This document shows, one piece after another, positions 33,565 through 45,358 of a stretch of 64,000 nt of DNA (positions are counted from its first letter, which is position 1; the number at the start of each line of letters is the position of its first letter). A program made the position numbers and the translations under genes. The stretch lies in NCBI GenBank assembly GCA_922989275.2, contig OV277861.1:51251623-51315622 (forward strand). Reading direction: 5' to 3'. The DNA comes from Gari tellinella. Its lineage: Eukaryota; Mollusca; Bivalvia; Cardiida; Psammobiidae. Under the pieces are notes generated by a model. That model saw only the letters and a list, made by a program, of their open reading frames with translations, ran no database searches and was not told the origin of the DNA.

Positions 33565-36500
33565 TTATAAAACAGAAAGTATTTCTGATCTTCTTCTATA
33601 TGCATGGTATAAATAGAGTGAAAGTTTATGTATTGTTTCTTCGTTTTTACTAGCCATTAGGACATATAATTTGTTCAAAGTTGGAGTTACGAAATACTTT
33701 TTAGGTAGATACTTGAATCTTAAATCGTCATAGATGTGACACTTAATAACGAAATGGTATTCATCCTCTACCTCTTTTTTGTTACACAGTTTACAAATCC
33801 TTTCATGTCTATCTACACCACTATAGCGTCCTGTCTCTATTTCCAAAGGATATCTACCAGTTCTGAGTTGTGCATAATGGTATCTAAATTTTCTTACTTT
33901 CAAAACGTTACAATAAGCTTCAGATTCATAATGATGTTTAATATTTTTATATACCTTTAATCTAGAGAATTGTTCTAACTCTGAATACCAATTTTGTAGA
34001 TACTGGTCAGAAAGTCTCTGGGTCAACAAAGCTGTAAAATATTTGTCATTTTCAACTGCTTGGTTGGCCCAAATATAACCAAACCCATTCACTTGCAGAA
34101 TGGTTCTAATTTGGCTTACCCAATTCTGAAAGCCTCTCATGTCCAAATTTAAGAGCATATTGTAGCTTAACCGAACAAACCTAGTCTTAGGCATTCTCAA
34201 AATGCGTAACCAATACTTGACAGCGCGTTTAGCAGATTCTATATATATAGGGAATCTGCCACAATCTGCAAGTACTGGTGCATTTGGTGATAGGTTATTA
34301 ACACATAAAAACCTTTTACAAGCAAAATTTAAAACCCTCTCTATACTATCATGTCTTTCTAAACCCCATAACTCTGAACCGTAAAGTAAAATAGGCAATA
34401 TCTTAGAATCAAAAAGTTTAAAATATATATTATGAGGTAATTGGCCTAGTCTATACAGATTTCGCATAGTTATAATCAATGCATTTTTGCCTTTCATAGC
34501 CTGTTCCGCTGCCATTGTGTGGAGTGACAGTCCCGGGGTAAATGTCACCCCGACATAGGGGAACTTGTTCACTACTTTAATGGGACCATCACAAAATGTC
34601 CAGTGCTCTCGAGCTGATAATTTGCCACCATTCTTAAAAACCATAATCTTTGTTTTTTCAACGTTAACTTTCAAGCAATATTTATCACAATATGATTGTA
34701 GTATTTTCAACTCTTTTTGTAAACCTGAAATAGTGTCGGAAAGAAGTGCAATGTCGTCGGCGAACATTAGAAGAAAAATCTCTATTTCATTTGGGCCTAG
34801 TTGGATGCCAGAGATGTCACTTGTTTGGTAAAGCTCTGCTAATTCATTTATGAAAAAAGAAAAAAGTTTCGGTGAAATCAAACATCCTTGTTTTAGTCCA
34901 ACAGGGCAGTTAAAGGAGTCACTAAGTAGACCATTTACACGCACAGATGATTTTACTTGTTTATACATGCCCATTAGAACATTTAACAAATTTCCTTTCA
35001 CGTTTACCTTGCTAAGAACACTCCATAACTTTCCCCTTTTAACAGAGTCAAATGCAGTTTTAAAATCAACAAAACATACATATAATTTCCTACCTTTCAA
35101 ATGTTTGTATTTAGATATAATCGATTGCAAAACAAACGCGTTATCAACAGTCGAATAACCTGACCTAAATCCAGATTGAGATTCACTTATCATTTCAAAA
35201 GCATTGGCATAAAATGTAAGTCTTCGGTTAATTACACTGGTAAATATTTTCCCGAATATATCGAGCAAGGATATACCTCTGTAATTTTTAACTTCATTTC
35301 TATTACCTTTTTTATGTATAGGGATTATAATAGCTGTACTCCAGGCTTCTGGAAATTCACCTGAATGAAAAACTCTATTGAAAAGTGTCGATAAAACTGG
35401 TAGTACGATATCAATCGTGTGTTTATAAAATTCTGGGGGAATACCATCCTCGCCAGGTGCTTTGTTTGCTTTCATGGACTTTACACTTAACAGTATTTCT
35501 TCGTTTGTTATTTCAGAGTTAAAAATTTCGTCTTCCAGTTCTGTGCAATTACTATGAGTTAGGTCGATATCGGTCATGTCTGTGTCAATGTTGTCGTTGT
35601 CATTAAAAAGATTTTCAAAATGATTTTTCCAGTCTTCAATAGATATGTCGCTCTGATTTATCTTTGGGCTTATAAAATTCTTAATCTTTTTCCAAAAACT
35701 CTTAGGATTGTCGTTTGCATTTATAATGTCAGTCAACTTGTCCAGATTGTGTTGCTCTTTTTTAACAGCACACAGTCTTTTATATTTATTTTTGGACTCT
35801 ATATATCGCTTTAAATTTGCATCTGACTTTGTGTGTCTGTAAGCCCGCAATGCTTTGAGCTTGTCTTGTTTCGCTCGTGAACACTCAATATCAAACCATT
35901 GCGATTGATTACATGTTTTGTCCTGTTTTTCATTTACTTTTGCACAACACTGCGAACATTCTTGGAATATGTTTGTCAATCTAGTCACAATATCATCAAT
36001 GCTGTTATGACTATCTTCTATTAAACTTATAATCTCACACAAGGAACCTGCTGAGAATGGTGCTGAAAGTCGTTCACTTAACATATTGACATTTCTTTCA
36101 GTAAAGACATATTTAACCTGTGGACAATTATCTTTTTCACTAGATATTGATACATTGGTTACATCAGTTTGGAACATCAATGAAATTCTAACAGGAAAAT
36201 GATCAGAATCGGTTATGTCACAGACCTCAAACTCATTGACCTTATCAACCAAGTCTTTATCTAACAGCACGTAGTCAATCACACTACTTCCAAGATGATT
36301 TGTGAAGGTGAAATGTCCTACATCTTTATCTTTTCCTAATCTCCCGTTACAAATAAGTAAAGAGTATATTTTACAAAAGGACAGCAATAACTCACCCTGT
36401 CTATTGGTGGTTTCATCGTAAGATTTTCTACACTTAACATCAATGGGTAGGGTATCATTATAACCCTGCAATTCTGGGACATGTACATCTGGTTCGATAA

Positions 36501-36978
36501 AGTCAATTTTGTCTCCGGTACGTGCATTAAAATCACCTAATATTACGATAGAAACATCCCCAATGTTTATGTCTAGTTCATGTATGTAATACTCTAGGAG
36601 TTCAATACCCTTAACGCGTTCATGCATATAGGCAGGTGAGTCTAACGGAGGTAGGTAAACAAAGCATAATAGTAAATGCTTATCATTTTCTAGAAATGTT
36701 TTGTCTATTTTTAGGAAAACACAGAATTTACAAGTAGATGTTAATTTGGTGACATATCTGACTATACTGTTGTGAACATAAATAAGTATGCCTGCCATTA
36801 AACGTCCATGTCGTGATTGTCTAAATGCCTCTACCATAAATGTACTATAACCATCAATATCATGATCTTCATTTCGAATCCAAGTTTCAAGGAGACCAAA
36901 TATATGGAATTTACTTATGAATTGTTTAATGTCATTCATGAGAAGTTTGTCTTTTAAACCACCTATGTTCCAACACAT
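33565..36978 (-). CDS. LINE ORF2: APE endonuclease, reverse transcriptase, C-terminal zinc knuckle
   Basis: An intact 1137-residue frame. The endonuclease starts at once: WNIGGL (3-8), LLETW with the catalytic Glu31, LGDFNARTG (148-155) and SDHFPV near 260. The reverse transcriptase carries CFVDFKTAFDSV near 640, GLKQGCLISP near 690 and FADD at about 738-741. The C-terminus has a Cys-x2-Cys-x9-His-x4-Cys knuckle (about 1062-1080). The product would nick target DNA and prime reverse transcription there. No stop or frameshift is seen, so the copy may be recent. The ATG at 36978 comes after the usual start of the endonuclease beta strand; the frame is open upstream to the ORF1 stop. Confidence 0.9.
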   Translation of the reverse strand: MCWNIGGLKDKLLMNDIKQFISKFHIFGLLETWIRNEDHDIDGYSTFMVEAFRQSRHGRLMAGILIYVHNSIVRYVTKLTSTCKFCVFLKIDKTFLENDKHLLLCFVYLPPLDSPAYMHERVKGIELLEYYIHELDINIGDVSIVILGDFNARTGDKIDFIEPDVHVPELQGYNDTLPIDVKCRKSYDETTNRQGELLLSFCKIYSLLICNGRLGKDKDVGHFTFTNHLGSSVIDYVLLDKDLVDKVNEFEVCDITDSDHFPVRISLMFQTDVTNVSISSEKDNCPQVKYVFTERNVNMLSERLSAPFSAGSLCEIISLIEDSHNSIDDIVTRLTNIFQECSQCCAKVNEKQDKTCNQSQWFDIECSRAKQDKLKALRAYRHTKSDANLKRYIESKNKYKRLCAVKKEQHNLDKLTDIINANDNPKSFWKKIKNFISPKINQSDISIEDWKNHFENLFNDNDNIDTDMTDIDLTHSNCTELEDEIFNSEITNEEILLSVKSMKANKAPGEDGIPPEFYKHTIDIVLPVLSTLFNRVFHSGEFPEAWSTAIIIPIHKKGNRNEVKNYRGISLLDIFGKIFTSVINRRLTFYANAFEMISESQSGFRSGYSTVDNAFVLQSIISKYKHLKGRKLYVCFVDFKTAFDSVKRGKLWSVLSKVNVKGNLLNVLMGMYKQVKSSVRVNGLLSDSFNCPVGLKQGCLISPKLFSFFINELAELYQTSDISGIQLGPNEIEIFLLMFADDIALLSDTISGLQKELKILQSYCDKYCLKVNVEKTKIMVFKNGGKLSAREHWTFCDGPIKVVNKFPYVGVTFTPGLSLHTMAAEQAMKGKNALIITMRNLYRLGQLPHNIYFKLFDSKILPILLYGSELWGLERHDSIERVLNFACKRFLCVNNLSPNAPVLADCGRFPIYIESAKRAVKYWLRILRMPKTRFVRLSYNMLLNLDMRGFQNWVSQIRTILQVNGFGYIWANQAVENDKYFTALLTQRLSDQYLQNWYSELEQFSRLKVYKNIKHHYESEAYCNVLKVRKFRYHYAQLRTGRYPLEIETGRYSGVDRHERICKLCNKKEVEDEYHFVIKCHIYDDLRFKYLPKKYFVTPTLNKLYVLMASKNEETIHKLSLYLYHAYRRRSEILSVL

Positions 36979-37017
36979 AATATCAAGTCTCGATACATTG
37001 GGGCTTCGGCCGGACTC

Positions 37018-37707
37018 CTATTGATCAATCTCTGTAGATGCCTCCATTTCAACTGGACCTTCACTATTAACATTGTTTTGGTTTCCAGGGCTTTGGTAGT
37101 CTGTTTTACGCGATGCGCGGATGAAAATTCGTTCCGCTTGGTAGGTAGCTTCTGTGGCGCCGTGATTTTCATCAGTTTTTCTGACCTGTAGTTTACCTTT
37201 GTAAAAATACCCTGATTGCCCCCGCTCTTTTAACTTTCTAAGTGCCTGTCTCTGATTGTACGTCAAATCATCACCAACTCTTATATCGCACCTTCGGAGC
37301 ATCTCGCGGCCACTGTATACCCTATACTTGTCGTCAGGAAACCTAAACTTAATAATGATCAGGGGCGATGTATTTGAAATTCCGTTGCCCTTTATAACTC
37401 TTGCTCTAGCTACATCATCGTTAGACCATTTCACTTCCGGAGCTGCTATTTTTAAGACTTTGTTAACCACTTCATTTATGATCTGCGATTCATTTAGGTT
37501 TTGTTCAATAGGTAGTCCAAATATACGCATGCTATCCTCTATACTTTTCATGTTTAGATGTTCTATTTTGTCTTCAAATTCATTTATCATTTCTTGAGTT
37601 TCGTCATCTTTATTTGCCAGAGCATTTATATCTAATTCAACATTTTCTTTCCAACCCCACAATGCTGAAATGTGACCTTCAAGGTTCACCACTCTATCTC
37701 CAAGCAC
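37018..37707 (-). CDS. LINE ORF1 fragment: coiled coil plus RNA-binding domain
   Basis: 229 residues, resembling L1-type ORF1 proteins: an acidic helical stretch (DETQEMINEFEDKIEHLNMK), then SMRIFGLP and PLIIIKFRFPDDKYRVY typical of the RRM, then NQRQALRKLKERGQSGYFYK. Such proteins bind LINE RNA. The frame opens with GTG and no ATG; an in-frame TGA lies nine codons further upstream, so the natural start is lost. It ends CAA TAG (37020-37018), in the same frame as ORF2. Confidence 0.7.
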   Translation of the reverse strand: MLGDRVVNLEGHISALWGWKENVELDINALANKDDETQEMINEFEDKIEHLNMKSIEDSMRIFGLPIEQNLNESQIINEVVNKVLKIAAPEVKWSNDDVARARVIKGNGISNTSPLIIIKFRFPDDKYRVYSGREMLRRCDIRVGDDLTYNQRQALRKLKERGQSGYFYKGKLQVRKTDENHGATEATYQAERIFIRASRKTDYQSPGNQNNVNSEGPVEMEASTEIDQ

Positions 37708-37710
37708 AAA

Positions 37711-38440
37711 ATATAATGTCGTTCCAGGGGTTCATTAATGAGACTAGGACTATCCATCCTGTTCACGCAAAATGACATTCATTGTTTGCAAATATATAGC
37801 TTACAAGTAGCTCTGCCATGTTCATATAATGTTTGGTGACAACTACTTATACTTAAACCGGCAATGTATTAGACTTAAACTTCAAACACAATTATTTTCT
37901 GACAACACAAGGAAATATTTTTTGCGCGAAAACATGTGACATTAAATTGATGCAAGAAGTTCATATCACGTGTAACGACTGCCAGGCTCCTAATTCATTC
38001 AAACACAGGATGCAAACCAAACCTTAACTCTTGCAATAGAATGTGTACCTGGTATCTGTAACTGTGGATTTGTGTACAGGCTGATATGGACAAATATTAC
38101 ATCAAGCTTGTGCGAAACTGCTGCAAATTTTTCGTAAGGTGCGCACTCATACCGGAACTACTGTAAGATACTTCACAAAGAAGAACATTGAAGGCTATGC
38201 CCCCGGCCAATGACTTTAACGGGACCCAGGCATTGTTCGCGCAGTGTTCATATAATGACTCGACGACGCTAAAACTTCTCAGCCTATCACCTATTTTGAG
38301 GTTCACCCATAACAGGAGCTATTCAATATAGAATCTCCCTGCCTATAATCAAAACAAACTTAAACTAAATCCGTTCATTCGAGTGTAAACAATTATGGAA
38401 TACGTCATATTCTATAGCTATGTATTAGCTGAGAACATCA
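37711..38440. other. No gene recognised
   Basis: Unique-looking sequence between the LINE 5' end and the duplicated block. Confidence 0.3.
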
Positions 38441-38462
38441 ATGATGACAATCAATGCTTTAT

Positions 38463-38701
38463 AACGAATTACAGACGATTCGTCACCATGCAAATTCGTC
38501 ACCAAAGCGATATATAGTAATGGCAAAAGACGATTCGTCACCAAAGACTTTGTATAGGGTATTTTCTTATCTGGTATATATATGATTAGGATTATTTTTC
38601 TGTTAATTGCATAAGTTATATTGTTGAAATTGACAAGTATCGATAAGCCCATATGTATATTCTAGCATTTACAATTGTAATATATAAATTACTATAAGTA
38701 A
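38463..38701. repeat. Duplicated block D, copy 1
   Basis: Near-identical to 61563-61798, including GACGATTCGTCACCATGCAA and AGCGATATATAGTAATGGCA. A related inverted bit is at 45190-45262. Confidence 0.85.
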
Positions 38702-38758
38702 TATGAAATAGGCACAGCCTACAAGCGAGCGAAGCTGTTAAATAATGGAACATTTTAA

Positions 38759-39556
38759 CAAATTAACACATTACCCCATAGACTAATTCTAGTTTTGAAA
38801 ACAGAATGAAGGGTTATTTAAAGCAAGTTGAAAGTAAAGCAGAACGCGCCTTACGGCGCATTCTGCTTTACTCCCAACCTGCCTTAAGTCAGAATCTGCT
38901 AGGATATAGAATATAATTTTATGGTACAGATTTTGGACTGTATCAAATGGAACTATTTACTTTTTGAACAGTTTGGATCCTGATCAGAATCCTCGTAATT
39001 AGAGACTATATTTTGCATGGGCGCGAAATTTATTTTTCAAGCAGTTTAGATCCTGATCAGGATCTACCGTACACAATTGTTGACACTAATGTTAATATTT
39101 CGAAATTTTGAGAATTGAATCTTCAAAGATACTGTGGTGCATGGGTGCACAATTTATTTTCAAGCAGTTTGGATCCTTATTAGAAGATGTGTACGGCAAC
39201 GCATGGTCAGGATCAACATAATTATTGGCACTAATGTTAATATTAATAATTTCGAAACTTTGAGAACTGATGATCATAATGGCAAATTTGTTCCTAATGA
39301 CTAAAGTTTCAAAGATACTGTTGTGTCTGGGTAAAAACTATACATCAAGACATATATTTAATACAATAGATCTAATTACGATATTTACGCGAGGTTATAT
39401 AATGTGCGAAAAACAATAAATTATCGACTAATAACATATTGAAAATGTTCCCTATGTATGCTTCGACCAAAAATGGCACGTTTTGACTTGGTACGCTTTA
39501 ACCATGGTACGCTTTGACTATAACCCATTAAGGCGTATTTATTGGGTAATGGGTTA
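38759..39556 (+). mobile_element. F1 MITE split by about 560 bp, in duplication copy 1
   Basis: Left half from TTAACACATTACCCCATAG with tip GCGCCTTACGGCGC; the right end AAGGCGTATTTATTGGGTAA then TGGGTTAA appears at 39529-39556. The interrupter contains F5-like TTTGGATCCTGATCAG repeats. Confidence 0.65.
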
Positions 39557-39719
39557 ATAAATCAAATGATTTAATAACCTGATGGCCCTGATATCGCTCA
39601 ACTGTTGTACTGAAGCTTGAAAGCTTTACCTTTCTGTTTCATCCGTTTTAATCTAAATCCATTCAAATTTGTAGTATTACCATGTAAAACTTTTTGGAAT
39701 ACAACCTCATAATTCTAGT

Positions 39720-41370
39720 ATAGTAGAGTACATCAAGGGCAGATAACTAGAGCCTAAACAATACTGAAATGAAGCCTTTTTAGCATTTCAGAGTATATCA
39801 AGGGCAGATAACTATTGCCACAATGATTAGATTTCAACAATAATTGCACTCCTTTGAGAACTTATAGCTATATATACTTTGTGTGCAAGTATAATCAAAA
39901 TCCATTGAAAACTGTATTTGCAAGAGTGTAAACGCTGCAAGATATGGCATTTTCAGCAATTCAAGGGCAGACAACTCTTGACCTATAGGTCTTATTTCAA
40001 CCATAATCACACATATCTAAACTCTTATGGTCATATACAATCTGGCCAAGTTTGAAAAAGACTGGATAAAAAGTGTGGCCTCTAGAGTGTAAACACTGTT
40101 AAATATGACATTTTAAGCAATTCAAAGGTAGATAATCCTCAACCTATTGATCCGATTTCAACCATAATTAAACTCATCTAAACTATTATGGTCATATACA
40201 ATCTGAGCAAGTTTGAGATAGATTATATAAAAAATGTGGCCTCTAGAGTGTAAACACCGTTAAATATGGCATTTTCAGCAATTCAAAGATAGATTATCCT
40301 TGCTTCTTGTCATTTCGCCACTTTCTTGTCAATTCGCCACCTAAACAAAACTTAGAATTCCGTCACGAGCAGGCTACCGAGGATGTCCGAAAACTACAGA
40401 GGATATCCGAATACTAGGACAGTTACACTGAGGAAGATTTCAAGCGCCGAAAATGCGAAAGAAACAGGTAAAATAACAATAATTCACAAAAAGTTTCAAA
40501 TCAAAGGACATGTTGGTAATTTTATCTCTATTTGCCCGTTGTTACTTTTTTATAGTAAAGTTGTAAAATTTATTATTTACTTTTAAAAAATTAAATATTT
40601 CAAAATCATTAAACAATGTTCAGGTTTCATGAAACAAACTATAACATACTGACAGAGCCTACATTGACCTAATTATCGAACGACCAATCAGAGGTGGCGA
40701 ATTGACAAGAAAGCATCCCGATGATCCAGAGCAATGACCTCCTTCGAAAACGGTACAGTAATTTACATTTGTATTTATTTCACAAGTTTTATTTGTATAT
40801 ATTCGTGTTATTGAAGGTTCAGATCAGGATTAGATCCGTGAACAAGTAAGAAATGTTACATCAAAAAGCGCATGCGCGAAAAATATAGCTAAGGGTGGCG
40901 AAAACACAGGTTAACAGGCTACTCTCAACCAATGGGTCCGATTTCAACCATATTCAAACTCATATGAACTCTTATGGTCATATCCAATCTGAGCAAGTTA
41001 AAGATAGATTGGGTAAAAATTGTGGCCTCTAGAATGTAAACACCCTTAAATATGGCATTTTCAGCAATTCAAAGGTAGATAACTCTCGACCCATTTGTCT
41101 GGTTTCAAGCATAATCACACTCATCTGAACTCTTATAGTCATATACAATCTGAGCAAGTTTGAAGAAAAAGTGTGGCCGCTAGAGTGTAGACACTGTTAA
41201 ATATGGCATTTTCAGCAATTCAAAGATAGAAAACTCTTGATGTGATCCAGATCTATTGATCTGATTTCAAGCATAATCGAACTCATACAAAATCTTATGG
41301 TCATATACAATCTGGCCAAGTTTGAGAAAGATTGGAGACATATTGTGGCTTCTAAGAGTTTAAACACTGT
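39720..41370. repeat. Tandem array, unit about 170 bp, copy 1
   Basis: Each unit has GGCATTTTCAGCAATTCAA, GATAACTC, TTTCAACCATAATC, TTATGGTCATATACAATCTG, CAAGTTTGA and TAGAGTGTAAACACTGTTAA. About eight units, some degenerate, with one interrupted by the 640-bp repeat. Copy 2 is at 50520-51560. Confidence 0.8.
40288..40922 (+). mobile_element. 640-bp dispersed repeat carrying an exon-like frame
   Basis: Inserted within the tandem array: copy 2 reads straight through at about 51085. Same sequence at 60905-61545. It starts CCTTGCTTCTTGTCATTTCG; GGTGGCGAATTGACAAGAAA occurs inverted near 40693. It ends AACAGGC, perhaps with TA targets. At 40383 an ATG opens MSENYRGYPNTRTVTLRKIS and runs to a donor-like ACAG|GTAAAA. 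Confidence 0.6.
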
Positions 41371-41595
41371 TGAACTTGGGTGCATTTGGGTGACTTTGGG
41401 TGAATTGATGAATGAGGATTAAGTGTATCGTAAATTAAATTTAGTTGGCACTAATATTATTACTTCCATATAGCTGAGTGGCATTCAGATAACGAAAACT
41501 ATTACAGAAAATGACTTTTTTCATGGACATTGGACGGTGGGTTTTAATAGTGGATAGCCCTGGGTTTCTAGGTGTTTCGAAACCGGCTGAAACTG

Positions 41596-41851
41596 CAGGG
41601 CTGCCATAAGTTGACGTGACAAATCCTAAGATTACCAAATTTGCATTTTTCAAATGCGATTTTACGAATCGTACCTTTACCCCATAGCCTGTTTCAAGTT
41701 TTGTTGACATGTCACTACTTAAAGCAGGCTGTAAGTAAAGCAGAATGCACCTTAAGGCACATTCTGCTTTTCTTTCAGCCTGCTTTAAGCTACCATGTAC
41801 TGGGAAAAAAATCCGAAGATTTAGGAAATATCCGGAGAAATGGCACCCCTG
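41596..41851. mobile_element. 256-bp CAGGG-ended element with a 6-bp duplication and an empty site
   Basis: Ends CAGGGCTGCCAT and ATGGCACCCCTG. AAACTG on both sides (41590-41595 and 41852-41857). The duplicate locus has one AAACTG at 52111-52116 and no element. An F1 fragment (about 41672-41805) sits inside it. Confidence 0.8.
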
Positions 41852-41935
41852 AAACTGTCAACACTGCCAGACTATCTGCGTAAATCTACCCCACCTGGCA
41901 TGATCGAGCACAGTGTTGAAATCATCTGTGTATTA

Positions 41936-42262
41936 TACACATGCACTTTAATTTTGACAAGATTTAGAAACAACATATCTGATATCACAGAAATAAAGAT
42001 CTAGGCCTAGTCGAAACCGGTCGAATGTGTGTGACATTGTACTTTCTAATCGTAGGAAGTGACGTCATAAACATCACACTGATAAACAAAGGGGGGAAAC
42101 TCAATAAAACAGTTTTGACTGTGTTGATAATTTCAGTAGGATGGTATTAACGAGCGAGGTTTTTTTATTTAAATTTGATGTGTGATTCTCGCAATTAGTT
42201 ATGTTTTCTTTGTAGATAACCGGAAATGTGCACTTAAAAAATCTCAAATAGACTCGTCCAGA
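41936..42262. other. No gene; spacer
   Basis: Nothing supportable. Confidence 0.3.
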
Positions 42263-42553
42263 GCTGAGAGGTCAGTCAGAATAGTCGCGCGTGTTAGACA
42301 ATAACATCCGGGTCAACGTACGGGTAACCGGAAGCAAAAATTTTAACGAAACTTTTTTTGTTCAACATGTTCATAAATAAAACGCGAGCAGGGTCGACCA
42401 GTATGTGAAAAATAGCTGAGAGGTCGCAAGTGATAGACAATAACTTCCGGGTCAACGTACGGGTAACCGGAAGCAACAATTTAACGAAACTTTTTTTGTT
42501 CAACATGTTCATAAATAAAACGCGAGCAGGGTCGACCAGTCTGTGAAAAATAA
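42263..42553. repeat. Tandem duplication of a 152-bp unit
   Basis: GCTGAGAGGTC opens both units (42263 and 42415). Both contain CGGGTCAACGTACGGGTAAC and ATAAAACGCGAGCAGGGTCG and differ at few positions. Confidence 0.85.
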
Positions 42554-42732
42554 TGTAGCAAGTAGATCCGGCGGAAGTACAAAAAACCTACGAAGAAAAA
42601 TCTATTCAATGTACATACAGGTCTAGTACATACAGGTCTAAAAATGTGAATTTTAACTTGAAATTTATTGTATACGTAGCTGTAGAAGCTCGCTTCGCTC
42701 GTTATAAAAGATGAATCTAGATACCGAAATTT

Positions 42733-45150
42733 TTCGAAAAAAAAAATTAAAACTATGACCAAGTTTGTTTATTTCTAATTAGATATATAATAGATAAATA
42801 GCAGTCCACGTGTGCATGTACAAACTAATTAGCGACAAGGATTGCAGCGGCAAAAACGTATTGTGTAATTAACTTTAATCCCTCCTCCTAACCAATTAGC
42901 ATCGTATTTTATTGATAATTTATAAAAGTTTCGTCCCAGATTTGACGTCGTGCAACTCGACGTATGACCAGGTTCTAAACTGTTTGACCGTCGATTAACG
43001 AGTACTTTATCGGTTTTTTAATTGACCAAACTGTACATAAAATGCTTAATATATAGATCTATAGAATAGAATGTAAACCTGCGTGTATCATGTTGGATTG
43101 TATAGGGCGACACCCCTGATAGAACAGAACAGAATAATATTACTGTCATTATGCATGAAAATTGTTTCAGAAAGATGCTATATGTGTTCCCTTATTAATG
43201 TCATCTTGCCTTCAGCAGCCACCTGTCTAAAACACCAATATGTAGACTTACAATGTATAAGATTTGTTTTAATTTCACTGCTTGATGTTTAAAAAGGTGG
43301 CTGGTTAAAGTAAGATGAAAGTTAAGCGGAAAGCGCCTATAAGAGTATCCTTTATTACTGCCATTATGCCTTACTTTAAGAAATTTCAATATATAATTTA
43401 AGATGAGTTTTATTTATGTTCATTGATTGCACTTATGAAAGGTGGCTGGTTAAAGTAAGATGGAAGTTATTACTGCCATATGTAGAATGTTCCTTGTATG
43501 ATATGGGGTTTATGTTCAGTACTTGCAATGAAAACATGTGGCTGATTAAAGTAAGAGGAAAGATAACCAGAAATCTCCTAATTGAGTTTCCTTTATTACT
43601 GCCTTAAGCAGCCACCTGTCTAAAACACCACTAACATGAAGAGTTTTCAGTGTATAAGATGTGTTTTAGGTTCATTGCTTGCACTTAGGAAAGGTTGCTG
43701 GTTAAAGTATGCTGAAAGTTAAACAGAAAGCTCTTATTGGAAAATCCTTATTCTGCCATATGTAGAATTTTCAATGTTTAAGATGTGTTTAAGGTTCATT
43801 GCTTGAACATAAGACAGGTGGCTTTTTAAAGGAAGATGAAACTTAAGATCACAAATCTCCTATATGACCTTCTTTATTACTGCCATTATATCTAAGCAGT
43901 TAGCTGTCTAAAACACTAAAATAGGTAGCATTTTCAATGTAAATATGTGTTTAGGTTCTTGCACTTGAGAAATGTTGATTGTTACAAAACCACCTGTCTA
44001 AAAACAAATACGTGAATATGTTCGCTGACCCTGGTTTTATTAAACTAATCTTAAATAAGAATGGAAATGCGAGACAAACTATCTCTATAGTGTCCACAGA
44101 AATGAAGGTTTTTTAATCTAGCCACCTGTTTAAGGAATCATAAAACGGAAATTGACATGTATTTATTGAGAGTTTTTTTTTATATATATCATATTCGAAT
44201 GTGTTATTTAAAATGAATGCAAAAAATGATCTAAAGCTACAATTAATACAGTAAGAAACAGTATAGGGTCAAACGTAAAAGTTTGTTATATATACCGCCA
44301 AAGGCAGATTACTTTAATTACATGTACATTGTTGTTAATCTGGTGTGAAATGTTGATTGGTAATTACCCGACCTGTTATAACTGTATTGATATTAACTGT
44401 AAAAACAACATACCAATTAATGTAAATATCATAGGCACACGTACAAAGGAATGTCATGCTCAGTGAACATACACGTGTCAGTCAGTCACGTGTCAGTCAC
44501 TTTGAAACTGGATACTGATAACAGGTATTCTTTGATTCAGGCTTCAAATATCACCGATTAAAGAAGTTATATAAATAGTTTAAAAATGATGAGAAAGTAA
44601 GATATTAATTAAATACTTAATCCCATCAATCCGTTAAAACAATACTATATATAAAGGAGTATACCAATTAATGAAAGGTAGCATGTTAATGCAGGGAAAA
44701 ATTATACAGCGTAAAAGTAATGCAGAAATATTGTTAATGCAATACCTTGGCCCTACGTGTCTCCATTAGGTTAGAAAGTAAAATTGTATTTATAATACAT
44801 CTATATGAATTTTTTTTTCCAAACGACGCTTAAAAGGATGGGAATAAAATGTCATTTATAGTTTCTGGTTGCATTTTATTTCTTCAGTTTGACAAGCATT
44901 TTAGAGCCAGGTCATATGTGGATCCAAACTATTTGGTAAAATATTACCAAATTGCCCCTAATAGCGTAAATATAGCCATAATAATTACATTAACCGTATA
45001 TCGGGCTCCTAACTGTCTGACCAAAAAATGTCCGTATATATCGGGATCCAAACAAAATGTAAGTGTCAATTAGATCTACATAACGTGTATTTTGGTATTA
45101 ACACTACAAAAAAGGTAATTATAACACCTAATGTTTGAACAATTATACTC
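42733..45150. repeat. Duplicated block C, copy 1
   Basis: Matches 61802-63987 from ACCAAGTTTGTTTATTTCTA onward in the same orientation, including CGTCGTGCAACTCGACGTAT and ACCGCCAAAGGCAGATTACT. The copies differ mainly in the number of internal tandem units and an F6 fragment present only in copy 2. Confidence 0.85.
43200..44000. repeat. Tandem array of decayed MITE-hairpin units, copy 1
   Basis: Units of about 90-190 bp run GGTGGCTGGTTAAAGTAAGA, then AAGCTCC-type arms, CTTTATTACTGCC, GCAGCCACCTGTCTAAAACA and AAGATGTGTTTAGGTTCATT. About five are seen at 43300, 43439, 43528, 43692 and 43817. Confidence 0.65.
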
Positions 45151-45159
45151 ATTAAAGCA

Positions 45160-45358
45160 ATATATAAAAAAATTGTACTATATTTCCTTTGGTGACGAAT
45201 TGACTACCCCTTTTGTACTATATTGCTTTGGTGACGAATCTGCATGGTGACGAATTGTCCATCATCCTTTATAACACAGTTGTCTGTTTTCACCAAAATC
45301 TTATCATTTCGCAGAACTTACACTCACATACATTCGTGCAAATAAATTAAAAACTAAT
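45160..45358. other. Fragment of block D, inverted
   Basis: GGTGACGAATCTGCATGGTG matches the reverse of the block D opening. Confidence 0.5.

Larger units (their letters stand above)
32941..37710 (-). mobile_element. LINE with ORF1 and ORF2, 5' truncated
   Basis: An APE-endonuclease non-LTR retrotransposon reading leftward. At its 3' end it has a CATGAATAAACATTG segment followed by (TATTG)n, the sort of simple-repeat tail LINEs carry. The 3' UTR is filled by a CATA/TATACA microsatellite. The 5' end stops inside ORF1 near 37710. No target duplication could be assigned. The clade is not certain. Confidence 0.85.
38703..41935. repeat. Segmental duplication A/B, copy 1
   Basis: Matches 45359-52190 in the same order and orientation, from ATGAAATAGGCACAGCC to GAAATCATCTGTGTA. 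Copy 1 carries a 640-bp repeat (40288-40922) and a 256-bp element (41596-41851) that copy 2 lacks. Confidence 0.85.

Noticed and set aside
33097..33616. Six overlapping open frames of 66-125 codons, rich in Tyr, Ile, His or Cys
   Set aside because: They translate a CATA/TATACA microsatellite on both strands.
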